Assembly (NCBI GenBank): GCA_003552585.1
Contig: PUNK01000024.1
Location: forward strand, 1-64,000
Origin: Thermoplasmata archaeon
GTDB taxonomy: Archaea > Thermoplasmatota > Thermoplasmata > Halarchaeoplasmatales > Halarchaeoplasmataceae
Direction: 5' to 3'
Length of the DNA stretch: 64,000 bases
Shown here: in pieces, positions 41,567-50,702 of the stretch
Numbering within the stretch: the stretch's first letter is position 1
Layout of the letters: each line of letters starts with the position of its first letter
Translations under genes and position numbers: made by a program
The notes under the pieces: generated by a model
The model's input: only the letters and a program-made list of their open reading frames with translations
Databases searched by the model: none
Told to the model about the DNA's origin: nothing

Positions 41567-44305
41567 TTAAAGCTCCTCTTCTTCTAACTCTTGCAGACTT
41601 TCTTCTCCCTTTTGGCCGTGTTCATCCCTGATCCTTTCCCTCTCAGGCTTTATCACTCCCAGATAGTACATCGTACCGAACATCACTGCAACCAACAGTA
41701 GTATCGAGATGATTATCAGGGTGGTCCTTGATAAGAGCGGACTTTCAAAGGTGAATTCAACAGAAACGGTATCCGTGTTTCCCGCTCTATCATGTGCACG
41801 GACCTCTACCGTGTGTTCACCTTCATCCAATCCATCTAGCTCGTATGAAGTGTCCGTTCCAACATCTATCCATTCATCCTGGTTGACACGTACCTCATAT
41901 CTCTTTATACCCGACATATCATCTTCTCCGCGCCATTCAACTAACACAGACTCCCTGTGCAACCTTTCACCCTCCTCTGGGGACGTGATCTCTATCGAAG
42001 GAGGGGTCCTGTCAATCATGAAGGATACATCATCCTCTGCAGTATGACCTCCCTCGTCCTTCACACGCACATGTACGGTGTAGAGCCCATCGTCTAAATC
42101 TATCAAAGTGTGTTCATTTTCTGAATGAGCTTCTTCCCATATTTCACCATCCAGACTTACGTTGTATTCGACGATCTCTGTGATATTTGGTACGGTTTCC
42201 CACTGGATCGTTACCTCCTCGTGGTTGAGCATATCATCATCTAAAGGAGATATAATCTTGATATCCGGGGGGATTGTGTCGACTATAAATGAAACACTAT
42301 CAGTGTCTTCCCTACCATTTTCGTCTCTGACTCGTACGTATACTGTGTTTTCACCATCTTCCATGTCTCCAAAGGTGTGTCGGTCATCCCTTTGAGCTCT
42401 TGTCCACTCATCACCGTCCGTGCTCACCGATATCTCGACCACTTCGTTATAGCTTATTATATCCCATTCTATAAGAACTACATTAGTGTCCACTACTTCC
42501 CCCTCCTCCGGGGATATTATTGTTACCTCAAGGAGGGGTGCGATAGCGAAGTGATCTCGACTCATATCGCTGTCTGTTAGTTCGTTTTCGTCCTCCACGT
42601 AGACCTTTACCAGCACCTCTTCACTCGGTTCATCAGGTATCGTCCACAGATAACTGCTCTCTCCTTCTAGTCCCGAGGTGATGTCTTCCCACTGCTCTCC
42701 TCCGTCCGTACTGTATTCAAGACTTACATGGGTTATTTCGCCGTCCCCTTCTTCTATCTCCCACCTTATCTCTTCCTCCGTATCCACAAACCATGTCTCT
42801 CCTCCAGATGGTGAAGTGAGTTCAACGGTGGGATGTAGATGGTCTGCAGTGGTGAAGGACCAGGTGTTGGAGGTGGCTATCGTCTCTCCGTCGTCACCTT
42901 CAGCATACCACGAGTAGCTCGTACTCTTTTCCAAACCATCCCAAACCGTCTTGGCTCGACTACCGCTCGCTACCTCTTTATCTTCACCTATCAAAGTGTC
43001 ATCCGAAGCATCGTAAAAGGAAACACCCATCTCTTTTCCATCGGTATGGACCACGTATACACTCAATTCAGGATCGGTTCTAGCTTTCTCCTCACCATCC
43101 CTGGGAAGAGGGTCTAGAGGTCTGTTGTCGTGATGTATAACAAGGGTGCTTACAACATACTCCTCTTCAGGATCCTCGTCGAGATGAGCAACAAATCCGA
43201 CAGAAGCAAAATCAACCAATGTTTCCGTATTATCTTCTGCCAAGGGCACTTCTATCTGCTTGCTAAAATACCCCTCTTCATCGGTGGTCGTACTCCACTC
43301 GGAGCTTGGTATCGCTCCTTCTGGGAGCCATATAGTGATATCTTCTTCCGGGTATTCTGGGAACTCTCCGTAAACAGTGATCTCTTCAGTCGCATACGCT
43401 TCATAAGGATCGAATGAAAGCTTGTTGGTTGTCTCATAGGTATGAAAATCTTTCAAAACCATGACCCTGTAACTTTCTTCCGTATCCCATACTTCTTTCA
43501 CATAAGACTGAACTTCGGGGGAATACCATCTATATTTGTATCCTTCATCGAGATCGGTAGTCAGGTTGAAAACATCGAAGCTTCCCGCGGGAACGCTTAT
43601 AGTCGAAGTGGCGGGGATGGTAGTCTCACCTTTTACAGTGATGTTCTCGTCGAAACTCTCGGTGTCGTTGCCTATCCATCCCGCATCGTAGGAATAGTAT
43701 CCTTTTGAACGCATCGTAGTATTAGCCCAGAAAAGTTCGTTTTTAGACAAAGGGAAATCGTAGTCCTCCACCACGGGTTGGTAACTGTTGGTCATCTTTA
43801 TCTCTATATCTAGATCATTACCTAAAGCCTGCCCCTCTATATGTCTATGCTGAGCATCGATCACAACTCCCAGATCGCTCATCTTACAGAAAATATAGCC
43901 TTCAACTACACCTCCGGTTATATCGATAGAGATGCCTTCTACTTCCCCCTCCCCTTCCAAAACTTCTCCTTCGAGGGTTAGATTGTAACCGTAATATTCT
44001 GTTTCATTATAGCTCAGATATTCAACAGCATCTACTGTGTAAGTGAGCTCTTCTTTCAGGTAGATCCAGTCGTCGCTGTCGGTGTAGTTATACCATATTT
44101 CATGATCGTATGCCCAATAAGAACTAGTTATCCAAGTGGGTATATCAGTACTTTCCATCTTTAATATCTCATCTTCCAGCACATCGACATCTTCTGCATT
44201 TGTAATAAAAAGGGTATTTACTACTGAGGATAAGATAAACAAAAGTATGATCATGGTCGATAGAGCTGTCCGACCGTCCCTTTCATCAGGATCGTTATTA
44301 AGCAT
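41567..44305 (-). CDS. Large surface protein with Ig-like repeats and C-terminal membrane anchor
   Basis: 912 residues: N-terminal signal helix (about 15-35), a unique ~350-residue domain, a fibronectin-like region (ARTDPELSVYVVHTDG), a Ser/Thr-type Kre9-like module (PSGGETWFVDTEEEIRW), then three Ig-like repeats that each start V/I-x-I-x-S-P-x-x-x-x and end G-x-x-T-V-x-V-R-x-x-D. A membrane helix (about 865-885) and an acidic cytoplasmic tail close the protein. Strongly acidic throughout. Likely an anchored cell-surface or adhesion protein; the N-terminal domain is not recognised. Confidence 0.8.
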   Translation of the reverse strand: MLNNDPDERDGRTALSTMIILLFILSSVVNTLFITNAEDVDVLEDEILKMESTDIPTWITSSYWAYDHEIWYNYTDSDDWIYLKEELTYTVDAVEYLSYNETEYYGYNLTLEGEVLEGEGEVEGISIDITGGVVEGYIFCKMSDLGVVIDAQHRHIEGQALGNDLDIEIKMTNSYQPVVEDYDFPLSKNELFWANTTMRSKGYYSYDAGWIGNDTESFDENITVKGETTIPATSTISVPAGSFDVFNLTTDLDEGYKYRWYSPEVQSYVKEVWDTEESYRVMVLKDFHTYETTNKLSFDPYEAYATEEITVYGEFPEYPEEDITIWLPEGAIPSSEWSTTTDEEGYFSKQIEVPLAEDNTETLVDFASVGFVAHLDEDPEEEYVVSTLVIHHDNRPLDPLPRDGEEKARTDPELSVYVVHTDGKEMGVSFYDASDDTLIGEDKEVASGSRAKTVWDGLEKSTSYSWYAEGDDGETIATSNTWSFTTADHLHPTVELTSPSGGETWFVDTEEEIRWEIEEGDGEITHVSLEYSTDGGEQWEDITSGLEGESSYLWTIPDEPSEEVLVKVYVEDENELTDSDMSRDHFAIAPLLEVTIISPEEGEVVDTNVVLIEWDIISYNEVVEISVSTDGDEWTRAQRDDRHTFGDMEDGENTVYVRVRDENGREDTDSVSFIVDTIPPDIKIISPLDDDMLNHEEVTIQWETVPNITEIVEYNVSLDGEIWEEAHSENEHTLIDLDDGLYTVHVRVKDEGGHTAEDDVSFMIDRTPPSIEITSPEEGERLHRESVLVEWRGEDDMSGIKRYEVRVNQDEWIDVGTDTSYELDGLDEGEHTVEVRAHDRAGNTDTVSVEFTFESPLLSRTTLIIISILLLVAVMFGTMYYLGVIKPERERIRDEHGQKGEESLQELEEEEL

Positions 44306-44409
44306 CTATTGTGTTAGATTGTTTTTTTTCCACCATAAAACTTTCGTTTGGTATTCTACAGACATATCCATCGGAAAACTTATTTTATTCTTTTCATTCC
44401 TATCGTCAG

Positions 44410-45684
44410 GTGTTGACTTTGACACTAAAAGAATTGAAAGGAAAATTAGAACGAGGAAAGGCGGTTGTTTGTATAGTCGGGATGGGCTATGTGGGATTGC
44501 CCTTGGCCAAGGCATTTTCGCCCCACCTTGAGGTGATAGGATTCGATATAAATGAGGATAAAATCTCAAAGCTGAAAGATAGATTGAAGGGCCTGACTCT
44601 CACTTCTGATCCGGAAAGCATATCGAAGGCGGATTTTGTGATAGTTTGTGTGCCCACCCCCGTAAAGAGAACAAAAGAACCGGACCTGACCTTCGTTGAG
44701 TCAGCATCCGAAATGGTGGGAAAGCACATGAGTAGAGGTTCAGTGGTGATCTACGAGAGCACCGTATACCCCGGTGTAACCGAGGAGGTCTGTCTTCCGA
44801 TCTTGGAAGAAAAAAGTGGGTTGGAAACAGGGGTCGATTTTTACGTCGGATACTCCCCCGAGAGGGTAAATCCAGGGGATGAGGAACACGATGTTGATAA
44901 GATAACCAAAATCGTGGCGGGAATGACCCCTGAAGTGGGTTCGCTATTGAAAAAACTCTACTCGATGGTGACCGATGCTTATTTGGCCGCAGATATTAAA
45001 ACGGCCGAGGCGGCGAAGGTAATCGAGAACGTTCAGCGTGATCTGAATATAGCTTTGATGAACGAGCTTTCAGTGATATTTTCTAAGATGGGTATCGATA
45101 CAAACGCAGTTCTGGATGCAGCAGCCACCAAGTGGAATTTTCATCGTTACCATCCAGGGCTAGTGGGAGGACACTGTATTCCCGTGGACCCCTATTATCT
45201 AGTTTACAAGGCCAAGGAACTGGACTACCACCCTCAGGTGATACTAGCCGGTCGTTCGATAAACGACCAAATGCCCAAGCACGTTGCATGGCAGTCCATC
45301 AAGGCCATAAACAGGACAGGTAAGGGGCTGAAAGGCTCAAAGGTGCTGATAATGGGACTTACTTACAAGGAGAACGTTCCTGATACTCGCGAATCTCCTG
45401 TGAGGGCCCTGGTGAAGGAACTGAAGGAGTTCGAGCTGGATGTGTACGGATATGATCCACTGATATCCGATAAAGAGATCGAGGGATTCGGAGCTAAAAT
45501 CAGTGAATTGGAAAGAGATAAGTTCGACTGCATAATCATAACCGTAGCTCATGAACAGTTCAAGAAGCTATCTCTTGATGAGCTGAAGGACAACATGAAT
45601 GAAAGTCCAGTTCTTGTTGATATCAGGGGCCTGTTCGAGCAAAAGGCATGTGAAAAAGAAGGTATCGAGTATGTGACGTTGTGA
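44410..45684 (+). CDS. Nucleotide-sugar dehydrogenase (UDP-ManNAc/UDP-GlcNAc dehydrogenase family)
   Basis: About 424 residues from a GTG at 44410, set by the dinucleotide fold that begins shortly after (VVCIVGMGYVGLPLAKAF). Further motifs are VPTPVKRTKEPDL, YSPERVNPGD, the catalytic region GGHCIPVDPYYL and NVPDTRESPVRAL. It oxidises C6 of a UDP-amino sugar to the uronate for surface glycans. WecC is the best analogue, but substrate cannot be told from sequence. The glmM/glmU/GT4 operon could supply UDP-GlcNAc. Confidence 0.9.
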   Translation: MLTLTLKELKGKLERGKAVVCIVGMGYVGLPLAKAFSPHLEVIGFDINEDKISKLKDRLKGLTLTSDPESISKADFVIVCVPTPVKRTKEPDLTFVESASEMVGKHMSRGSVVIYESTVYPGVTEEVCLPILEEKSGLETGVDFYVGYSPERVNPGDEEHDVDKITKIVAGMTPEVGSLLKKLYSMVTDAYLAADIKTAEAAKVIENVQRDLNIALMNELSVIFSKMGIDTNAVLDAAATKWNFHRYHPGLVGGHCIPVDPYYLVYKAKELDYHPQVILAGRSINDQMPKHVAWQSIKAINRTGKGLKGSKVLIMGLTYKENVPDTRESPVRALVKELKEFELDVYGYDPLISDKEIEGFGAKISELERDKFDCIIITVAHEQFKKLSLDELKDNMNESPVLVDIRGLFEQKACEKEGIEYVTL

Positions 45685-45770
45685 GTGGTTCAAAATATTT
45701 GACAAATCGGATAGGGAAAGAATTATATATACTCAGACTTATCTCCGCTCCACCTAAGTAAGGGATTTAA

Positions 45771-46139
45771 ATGATACTGATGAACAGCGTGATAGCTAAT
45801 GCGATTAGTGGTTTAGATAAATTTGCACCTCTGGTCGATGAATGGGAACCAGTAGGATGGGGCTTGGCAGGTGCCGCCTGTCTTCTGGTACCCATAATCA
45901 CCTTCATAATCTGGTTAGCTATCGCAATATGGATGTACAAAGACGCGAAGAAAAGAGACGAAAATGCAGTACTTTGGCTGATCATCGGATTGATACTCGG
46001 TTTGATCGGGTTGATAATCTGGATTGTTGTACGACCAGACATGGATGAAGTGATGCGCAAGAGAAGAGAAAAACAGCAGTACCAACAACAACAGTACCAA
46101 CAGCCACCCCCACCTGGACAAGGCGGAAACAACTGGTAG
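45771..46139 (+). CDS. Small two/three-helix membrane protein with Gln/Pro-rich tail, copy 1
   Basis: 122 residues: helix about 28-53 (GAACLLVPIITFIIWLAIAIWMY), charged KDAKKRDENA, helix about 68-88, then RPDMDEVMRKRREK and a low-complexity tail of Q/Y/P (QQYQQPPPP). The layout resembles the short-membrane PLDc_N/SHOCT-like proteins. Function unknown. Its TATA (ATTATATATAC near 45725) gives a normal leader. Confidence 0.6.
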   Translation: MILMNSVIANAISGLDKFAPLVDEWEPVGWGLAGAACLLVPIITFIIWLAIAIWMYKDAKKRDENAVLWLIIGLILGLIGLIIWIVVRPDMDEVMRKRREKQQYQQQQYQQPPPPGQGGNNW

Positions 46140-46247
46140 AGCGTCACCTAAACCTTTTCCACATCTCTTTTTTAATTTATTAATTATCATAGTTAGAAAA
46201 AGAGTTATATATGGATCATCATATATACTCAAAAAAGGTGTAAGAAG

Positions 46248-46631
46248 ATGTTTGAGATGATGATCGATAAAATCGATTTAATATCTGCTTTGAACTATCC
46301 TATATTACAGCAATTTGAACCGATTGGAATAGGTCTAGCTGGTCTTGCCTGCCTGTTACCTATTTTAGGTATTGTAATCTGGATAGCCATAGGTATATGG
46401 ATGTATAAGGATGCAGAGAAAAGAGACGAGAACGGAGTACTTTGGCTGATCGTCGGTCTTGTAGCCGGTATCATCGGAGTTATAATCTGGTTGGTGGTTA
46501 GACCCGATATGGATGAGGTGATGCGTAAGAGAAGAGAGAAACAGTGGCACCAACAACAGTATCAACCTCCGCCACAGCAGCAGTACCAGCAACAATATCA
46601 ACCACCACCAAAGCAAGACCAAGACAAGTAG
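46248..46631 (+). CDS. Small membrane protein with Gln/Pro-rich tail, copy 2
   Basis: 127 residues, tandem paralogue of the previous gene: GLACLLPILGIVIWIAIGIWMYKDAEKRDENGVLWLI and VVRPDMDEVMRKRREKQ are nearly the same, and the Q/P tail is longer. Own TATA (GTTATATATGG near 46205). Retention of the basic RKRREK followed by a Q/P tail suggests a cytoplasmic interaction segment. Confidence 0.6.
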   Translation: MFEMMIDKIDLISALNYPILQQFEPIGIGLAGLACLLPILGIVIWIAIGIWMYKDAEKRDENGVLWLIVGLVAGIIGVIIWLVVRPDMDEVMRKRREKQWHQQQYQPPPQQQYQQQYQPPPKQDQDK

Positions 46632-46746
46632 TGAACATCCCAACTTCTTTCTCTCTTTTTTTAAGGACTCCTCCACAAATTATTTAAGAGGGACCTATTC
46701 TCCGCTCCCTGTCGTAAATGACCCTCAAGGATGAAAGGAGCCCACC

Positions 46747-48162
46747 ATGATGATCCCATCCCGCCTGACGAGGAAAGACGTTAGCTCCGTTATTGTGTAT
46801 ATATTGTGTTTTCTGGTCATCATACTGGTCAGCGTTCTATCGCCACCTTTTGGTCTGCCTGACGCTGGTTTTAAAATGCTCGGGATAGCCATCGTGGCAG
46901 CATTATTGTGGTCCTCTGAAGCCATACCTATCCCTCTTACCGGTTTCGTGATAATTCTTTTACAGCCACTTTTGGGCATCACCGACCTTCCCAGTGCTCT
47001 AAGTTATATAGCACATCCCGTGAACTTGTTGATATTCATAGGCCTATCCCTGGGAGTTGCCATGGGCAAAGTTGGGTTGGACACAAAGATAACTGTTGAA
47101 GCTCTGAAGCTGGGAGGGACCGAGGTGAAAAGATTGTTGATGGTGATGATGGTGGTGGTCGCCTTTCTTTCGATGTGGATAGCTAACACCTCTGCAGTAG
47201 CGATCATGGTGCCCATAGCTGTTGGCATAATCAGGTTAGCAGAGAAGAATTATGAGAATATTGGTAAACTGTTCACCATCGGTATCGCATATGCGGGGAC
47301 CATCGGTGGGATGGCAACACCCGTAGGGACCACGCCGAACCCCATAACCATCGGTTTTTTGAGCGATATGGCGGATATCGATATAACCTTCCTCGACTGG
47401 GTTATGATAGGTTTACCTTTCGTGGTCGTGCTCCTGCCTTTGGCATGGTATGTATTGCTTCGTATTTTTCCTCCTGAAGTCGATGAGGTGGAGATAGGAT
47501 CTATAAGAGAGAAGGAGAGGGAGGTGACGACCAGTTTTGAAGACCCTGAGGTTCGTAAATTCCTAGTGATCTTCTTACTTTTGGTCCTATTGTGGATACT
47601 CGATTCTTTTCTCACTTTACCCGGTAACTGGCTTTATATGGTCTCCCTCTTCGGTATAATCCTGCTGTACTTCCCTAAATTGGGTGTGCTGGGATGGGAG
47701 GATACTAACAAGATAAGCTGGGGCACGCTGATCCTGATAGGGGGTGGTCTGTCGCTCGGTGGCGGTTTAGTGGCTACCGGTGTTGTAGAATGGATAGTCG
47801 ATCTATTGATCCCCATGATGCACGACCAGCCCTTGATGTTCATAGCCCTGGCGATAGTGATAGTCACCAGTTTGAGTACTCTGGTGTTCTGCAGTCTTAC
47901 TGCAACCTCTTCCACCTTCGTTCCTATAGCGATAGCCATCGCTATACAGTTCAACATCAACCCGATAATCCTTGCAGCTGCGGCGGGGATCGCTTCATCC
48001 TTTGCTTTCCTGCTGCCTGCGAACACACCTCCTAATGCCATCGCACATCAATCGGGATATTTTGACAGCAAAGATATGTTCAAGGCAGGGATAGTCCTGC
48101 TGTTGTTATCCATCGCAGCATTTCCGATAGTATATCTTCTCGTTTGGCAGTGGATCTTCTGA
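46747..48162 (+). CDS. DASS/SLC13-family sodium:anion symporter
   Basis: 471 residues with about 11-12 membrane segments. The two inverted-repeat signature loops are visible: MWIANTSAVAIMVPIA and SLTATSSTFVPIA, each holding the SNT-like Na+/carboxylate site, and ANTPPNAIAHQSG closes the second repeat. Transports dicarboxylates, citrate, sulfate or similar anions with sodium. Substrate not predictable. A DASS transporter upstream of an amino-acid-type operon could be linked but has its own leader. Confidence 0.9.
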   Translation: MMIPSRLTRKDVSSVIVYILCFLVIILVSVLSPPFGLPDAGFKMLGIAIVAALLWSSEAIPIPLTGFVIILLQPLLGITDLPSALSYIAHPVNLLIFIGLSLGVAMGKVGLDTKITVEALKLGGTEVKRLLMVMMVVVAFLSMWIANTSAVAIMVPIAVGIIRLAEKNYENIGKLFTIGIAYAGTIGGMATPVGTTPNPITIGFLSDMADIDITFLDWVMIGLPFVVVLLPLAWYVLLRIFPPEVDEVEIGSIREKEREVTTSFEDPEVRKFLVIFLLLVLLWILDSFLTLPGNWLYMVSLFGIILLYFPKLGVLGWEDTNKISWGTLILIGGGLSLGGGLVATGVVEWIVDLLIPMMHDQPLMFIALAIVIVTSLSTLVFCSLTATSSTFVPIAIAIAIQFNINPIILAAAAGIASSFAFLLPANTPPNAIAHQSGYFDSKDMFKAGIVLLLLSIAAFPIVYLLVWQWIF

Positions 48163-48200
48163 TAGAAACTTTATAAGCCCCGATTTCAATAGGTAAAAAC

Positions 48201-49145
48201 ATGACATATGGAATCGGTAACACTTCTTTGGTTAGGGCAGAGGTGTTGGAAGAGCTCCTCTCTATCGATGAGCTGTACCTCAAACTAGAGGGTGAGAATC
48301 CTACTGGTACCCATAAAGACCGGTTGGCAATACAACATGTCGATGATGCCATAATAAGAGGTTTTGATACGATCACCGTAGGGTCATGCGGCAATTACGG
48401 AGTAGCTATGAGCTTCGTCGCCTGTAAATCGAACTTGGACTGTGTTGTATTCATGCCGAAAAATTACTCGGGAAGCTGTACAACACAGCTCAACGAGTAT
48501 GGTGCGGAAATACGCAGGGTAGAAGGAGGATACGAAGAAGCGGTGATGGCTAGTAGGGATTATGCAAAGGAAGAGGGATGGTACGATGCGAATCCGGGCA
48601 ATAAGAACACCCCGACATCCATGGTGGCCTATGTTGATATATCTGACGAGATACAGGAACAGCTCAAAGAAACCCCAGCATCCGTATCGGTCCCGGTAGG
48701 GAACGGTACGACGTTAGCAGGGATACATCTGGGATTTAGATTGCTGTGGCACAAACATCGTGCCAAAACGATACCTCGGATGATAGGAGCTTCGAGCAAA
48801 GGTAACAATGCGGTCATTGAGAGCTTTTCTATAGGTCTGCAGGAGATGGTGGATCTTTCTCCTGAAGATATCGATGAGACCGTGGTCAACGAACCTCTGT
48901 TGAACTGGCATTCTTACGATGGTCAAGAGGCTCTCAATGCGATCTACGACACCGATGGCTTGGCGGTCGGGCTGACGGATGAAGAGCTGCTCCACTATCA
49001 AAGGCTCCTCAAGAAAGAGAAGGTGGATGCCCTTCCAGCTTCTGCAGCGGCTCTAGGTGGATTAAAAAGATTTTTAGAGGAGAACCGATTAAAAGGAAAG
49101 CACGTTGTCGTGCTAACATCAGGTGTTAAAAATGTTCGGGATTAA
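48201..49145 (+). CDS. PLP-dependent fold type II enzyme, threonine synthase-like
   Basis: 314 residues. KLEGENPTGTHKDR contains the Schiff-base Lys (residue 39), SCGNYGVAMSFVA is the substrate loop and VPVGNGTTLAGI the phosphate-binding Gly region. Closest to threonine synthase/threonine dehydratase but shorter than threonine synthase and lacking its N-terminal part. It overlaps the DUF1611 gene, which in turn overlaps a GNAT gene, so a dedicated three-step pathway on an amino acid is likely. The true substrate is unknown. Confidence 0.8.
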   Translation: MTYGIGNTSLVRAEVLEELLSIDELYLKLEGENPTGTHKDRLAIQHVDDAIIRGFDTITVGSCGNYGVAMSFVACKSNLDCVVFMPKNYSGSCTTQLNEYGAEIRRVEGGYEEAVMASRDYAKEEGWYDANPGNKNTPTSMVAYVDISDEIQEQLKETPASVSVPVGNGTTLAGIHLGFRLLWHKHRAKTIPRMIGASSKGNNAVIESFSIGLQEMVDLSPEDIDETVVNEPLLNWHSYDGQEALNAIYDTDGLAVGLTDEELLHYQRLLKKEKVDALPASAAALGGLKRFLEENRLKGKHVVVLTSGVKNVRD

Positions 49146-50196
49146 AGAAAGGATACCTGCACTCATATTTGCAGAGGGAGAATTTGGAGGATTGGATGGT
49201 AAAACCGCGAACGGACTTGTAAGGTTTTCACCAAAATACGAGATAGTAGGAGTCATAGACAGCACTCAAGAGAACGAGTACGTGCACCAGGTATTGGGTG
49301 ATGTGGAAGAAGAGATACCCATTTTCTCCACGCTCGAGGACGCTTTGGATAACGTGTTAAAAAAGCCGAAAGCCTTTATCAATGGGATCGCCAGAGATGG
49401 AGGGGCGTTCCCATACGAACATAAAGACATCTTTTTCAAAGCGATGGATAACGGGATGGACGTAGTGACCGGTACGCAGGATTATCTTACCGATGATGAA
49501 GAGTTTGTTCGGAAGGCTAAGGAATCTGGTGTGGACATCTGGGACGTTAGAAAGCCTGTCGATGAAGCTCACTTCATTTCAGGAAAGATACGGAAGGAGG
49601 GGTTGCCACCGAGGATACTGCTGGTTGGTACTGACTGTGCCATAGGAAAACGAACAACATGTGTCAAGATTTACAAAGAGCTGAGGGAACGCGGATACAA
49701 TCCTGCGTTCATCGCCACAGGTCAGACAGGTTTGATGCAGGGAGCTAAGTACGGAACACCACTCGATGCGGTAAAAGGTGATTTTCTCAGCGGAAAGGTG
49801 GAGCACGAGATATGGAAAGCTTCTGAGGAAGCGGATATTATCATAATCGAGGGCCAGGCTTGTATAACTCACCCTCAGGGGGGTGTACCATTAGCACTTC
49901 TTAAGGGTTCTCATCCTCACGGGGTGATAATACAACATGCCCCAGGACGTGAACATCTAGACGGTCTACCAGATTTTCCACCGCCGGATTTAGATGCAGA
50001 ATGGTTGACGGTAGAGTTCTTTTATCCCGGAGTCATATTCGCCATCACGATCAACCACGAGAACGGTATCGATCCCGACGAATGGGTTGATACTTACGAA
50101 AAGAAGTATAATGTTCCTGCAGCCGACGTACTCGTTCATGGGGCAGGAAAGATCGTTGATGAAATAGAGAGGAAATTTTTGAAGGACCATGACTGA
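49132..50196 (+). CDS. DUF1611 P-loop protein (DgcN-like)
   Basis: About 354 residues from ATG 49132 (overlap of 14 with the PLP gene). An N-terminal Rossmann-like domain (LVRFSPKYEIVGVID, FINGIARDGG) is followed by a P-loop domain with GTDCAIGKRTT (about residue 165), TGQTGLMQGAKYG and EGQACITHPQGGVPLALLKGS. DUF1611 proteins are found with D-amino-acid or dipeptide-epimerase genes, and DgcN-type members act in D-glutamate use. Context here is a PLP enzyme and an acetyltransferase. Confidence 0.85.
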   Translation: MFGIKERIPALIFAEGEFGGLDGKTANGLVRFSPKYEIVGVIDSTQENEYVHQVLGDVEEEIPIFSTLEDALDNVLKKPKAFINGIARDGGAFPYEHKDIFFKAMDNGMDVVTGTQDYLTDDEEFVRKAKESGVDIWDVRKPVDEAHFISGKIRKEGLPPRILLVGTDCAIGKRTTCVKIYKELRERGYNPAFIATGQTGLMQGAKYGTPLDAVKGDFLSGKVEHEIWKASEEADIIIIEGQACITHPQGGVPLALLKGSHPHGVIIQHAPGREHLDGLPDFPPPDLDAEWLTVEFFYPGVIFAITINHENGIDPDEWVDTYEKKYNVPAADVLVHGAGKIVDEIERKFLKDHD

Positions 50197-50599
50197 AGAT
50201 ATAGAGTATGTAGAGGCCCACATCCACGAGCAGGATAAAAAGAAAGAGTATTTTGAACTGTTCTATTCTCACCTTCACCATTATATCTCTAAAAAAGAGC
50301 TCAAAGAGGATGTGCTTTACTGCTTCGAAAAGGGAAGGGTTCTCGCTGCTTATAACAAAGACCGGATGGTGGGTGCTGTTTGTGGAGTACGGACCCCATT
50401 CTTCGATTCTTTCCACGTTGCTCACCTGGCGGTCGAGGAGGATTTTCGGGGAAAAGGCATAGGTGGAGAATTGATGGATAGGATAGTTCCAACTGGCTCT
50501 AATGCATCTGTTCACCTCAATGTGGAGAATGAGGAAACTCAACGTTTCTACAAACACATCGGTTATGTCTCCACCCATATACGATTTCTCAAAAAGTGA
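50189..50599 (+). CDS. GNAT-family N-acetyltransferase
   Basis: 136 residues. The acetyl-CoA motif A is HLAVEEDFRGKGIGGELMD (R/Q-x-x-G-x-G/A pattern) and the closing VENEETQRFYKHIGY fits the GNAT fold. It overlaps the DUF1611 gene by 8 bases. Acceptor unknown; an amino acid or small amine made by the upstream enzymes is a fair guess. Confidence 0.85.
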   Translation: MTEDIEYVEAHIHEQDKKKEYFELFYSHLHHYISKKELKEDVLYCFEKGRVLAAYNKDRMVGAVCGVRTPFFDSFHVAHLAVEEDFRGKGIGGELMDRIVPTGSNASVHLNVENEETQRFYKHIGYVSTHIRFLKK

Positions 50600-50621
50600 C
50601 CGATTTTTCCAAGCCCCTTTA

Positions 50622-50640
50622 CCGAAATATTTATATAGAA
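50622..50640 (+). promoter_or_regulatory. Heat-shock cluster promoter (BRE/TATA)
   Basis: CCGAAATATTTATATAG contains a purine-rich BRE next to a TATA element (50628-50637). The expected start is near 50657-50662, giving a leader of about 40 bases before hsp20. Confidence 0.65.
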
Positions 50641-50667
50641 CCTCTAACTAATTACTTAATGCAAACA

Positions 50668-50686
50668 TTACAACAAGGTGTTGTAA
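50668..50686 (+). promoter_or_regulatory. Perfect 19-bp palindrome, candidate operator
   Basis: TTACAACA-AGG-TGTTGTAA is a perfect 8-bp inverted repeat with a 3-base spacer, placed just downstream of the predicted transcript start and upstream of the hsp20 ribosome-binding site. A winged-helix regulator is encoded two genes on. Archaeal heat-shock repressors (Phr, HSR1) bind palindromes at this position, so autogenous repression is likely. Confidence 0.65.
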
Positions 50687-50702
50687 AATAGAGGTGATAT
50701 AG

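Noticed and set aside
45771-46631. The two small Q/P-rich membrane proteins as toxins or bacteriocin-like peptides
   Set aside because: They have two membrane helices with a basic-then-Q/P cytoplasmic tail and separate normal promoters; no leader, processing or export gene is nearby.
46747-48162. ArsB-type arsenite pump
   Set aside because: The signature loops (ANTSAVAIM, TATSSTFVP) fit DASS anion symporters, and no arsenic genes are nearby.
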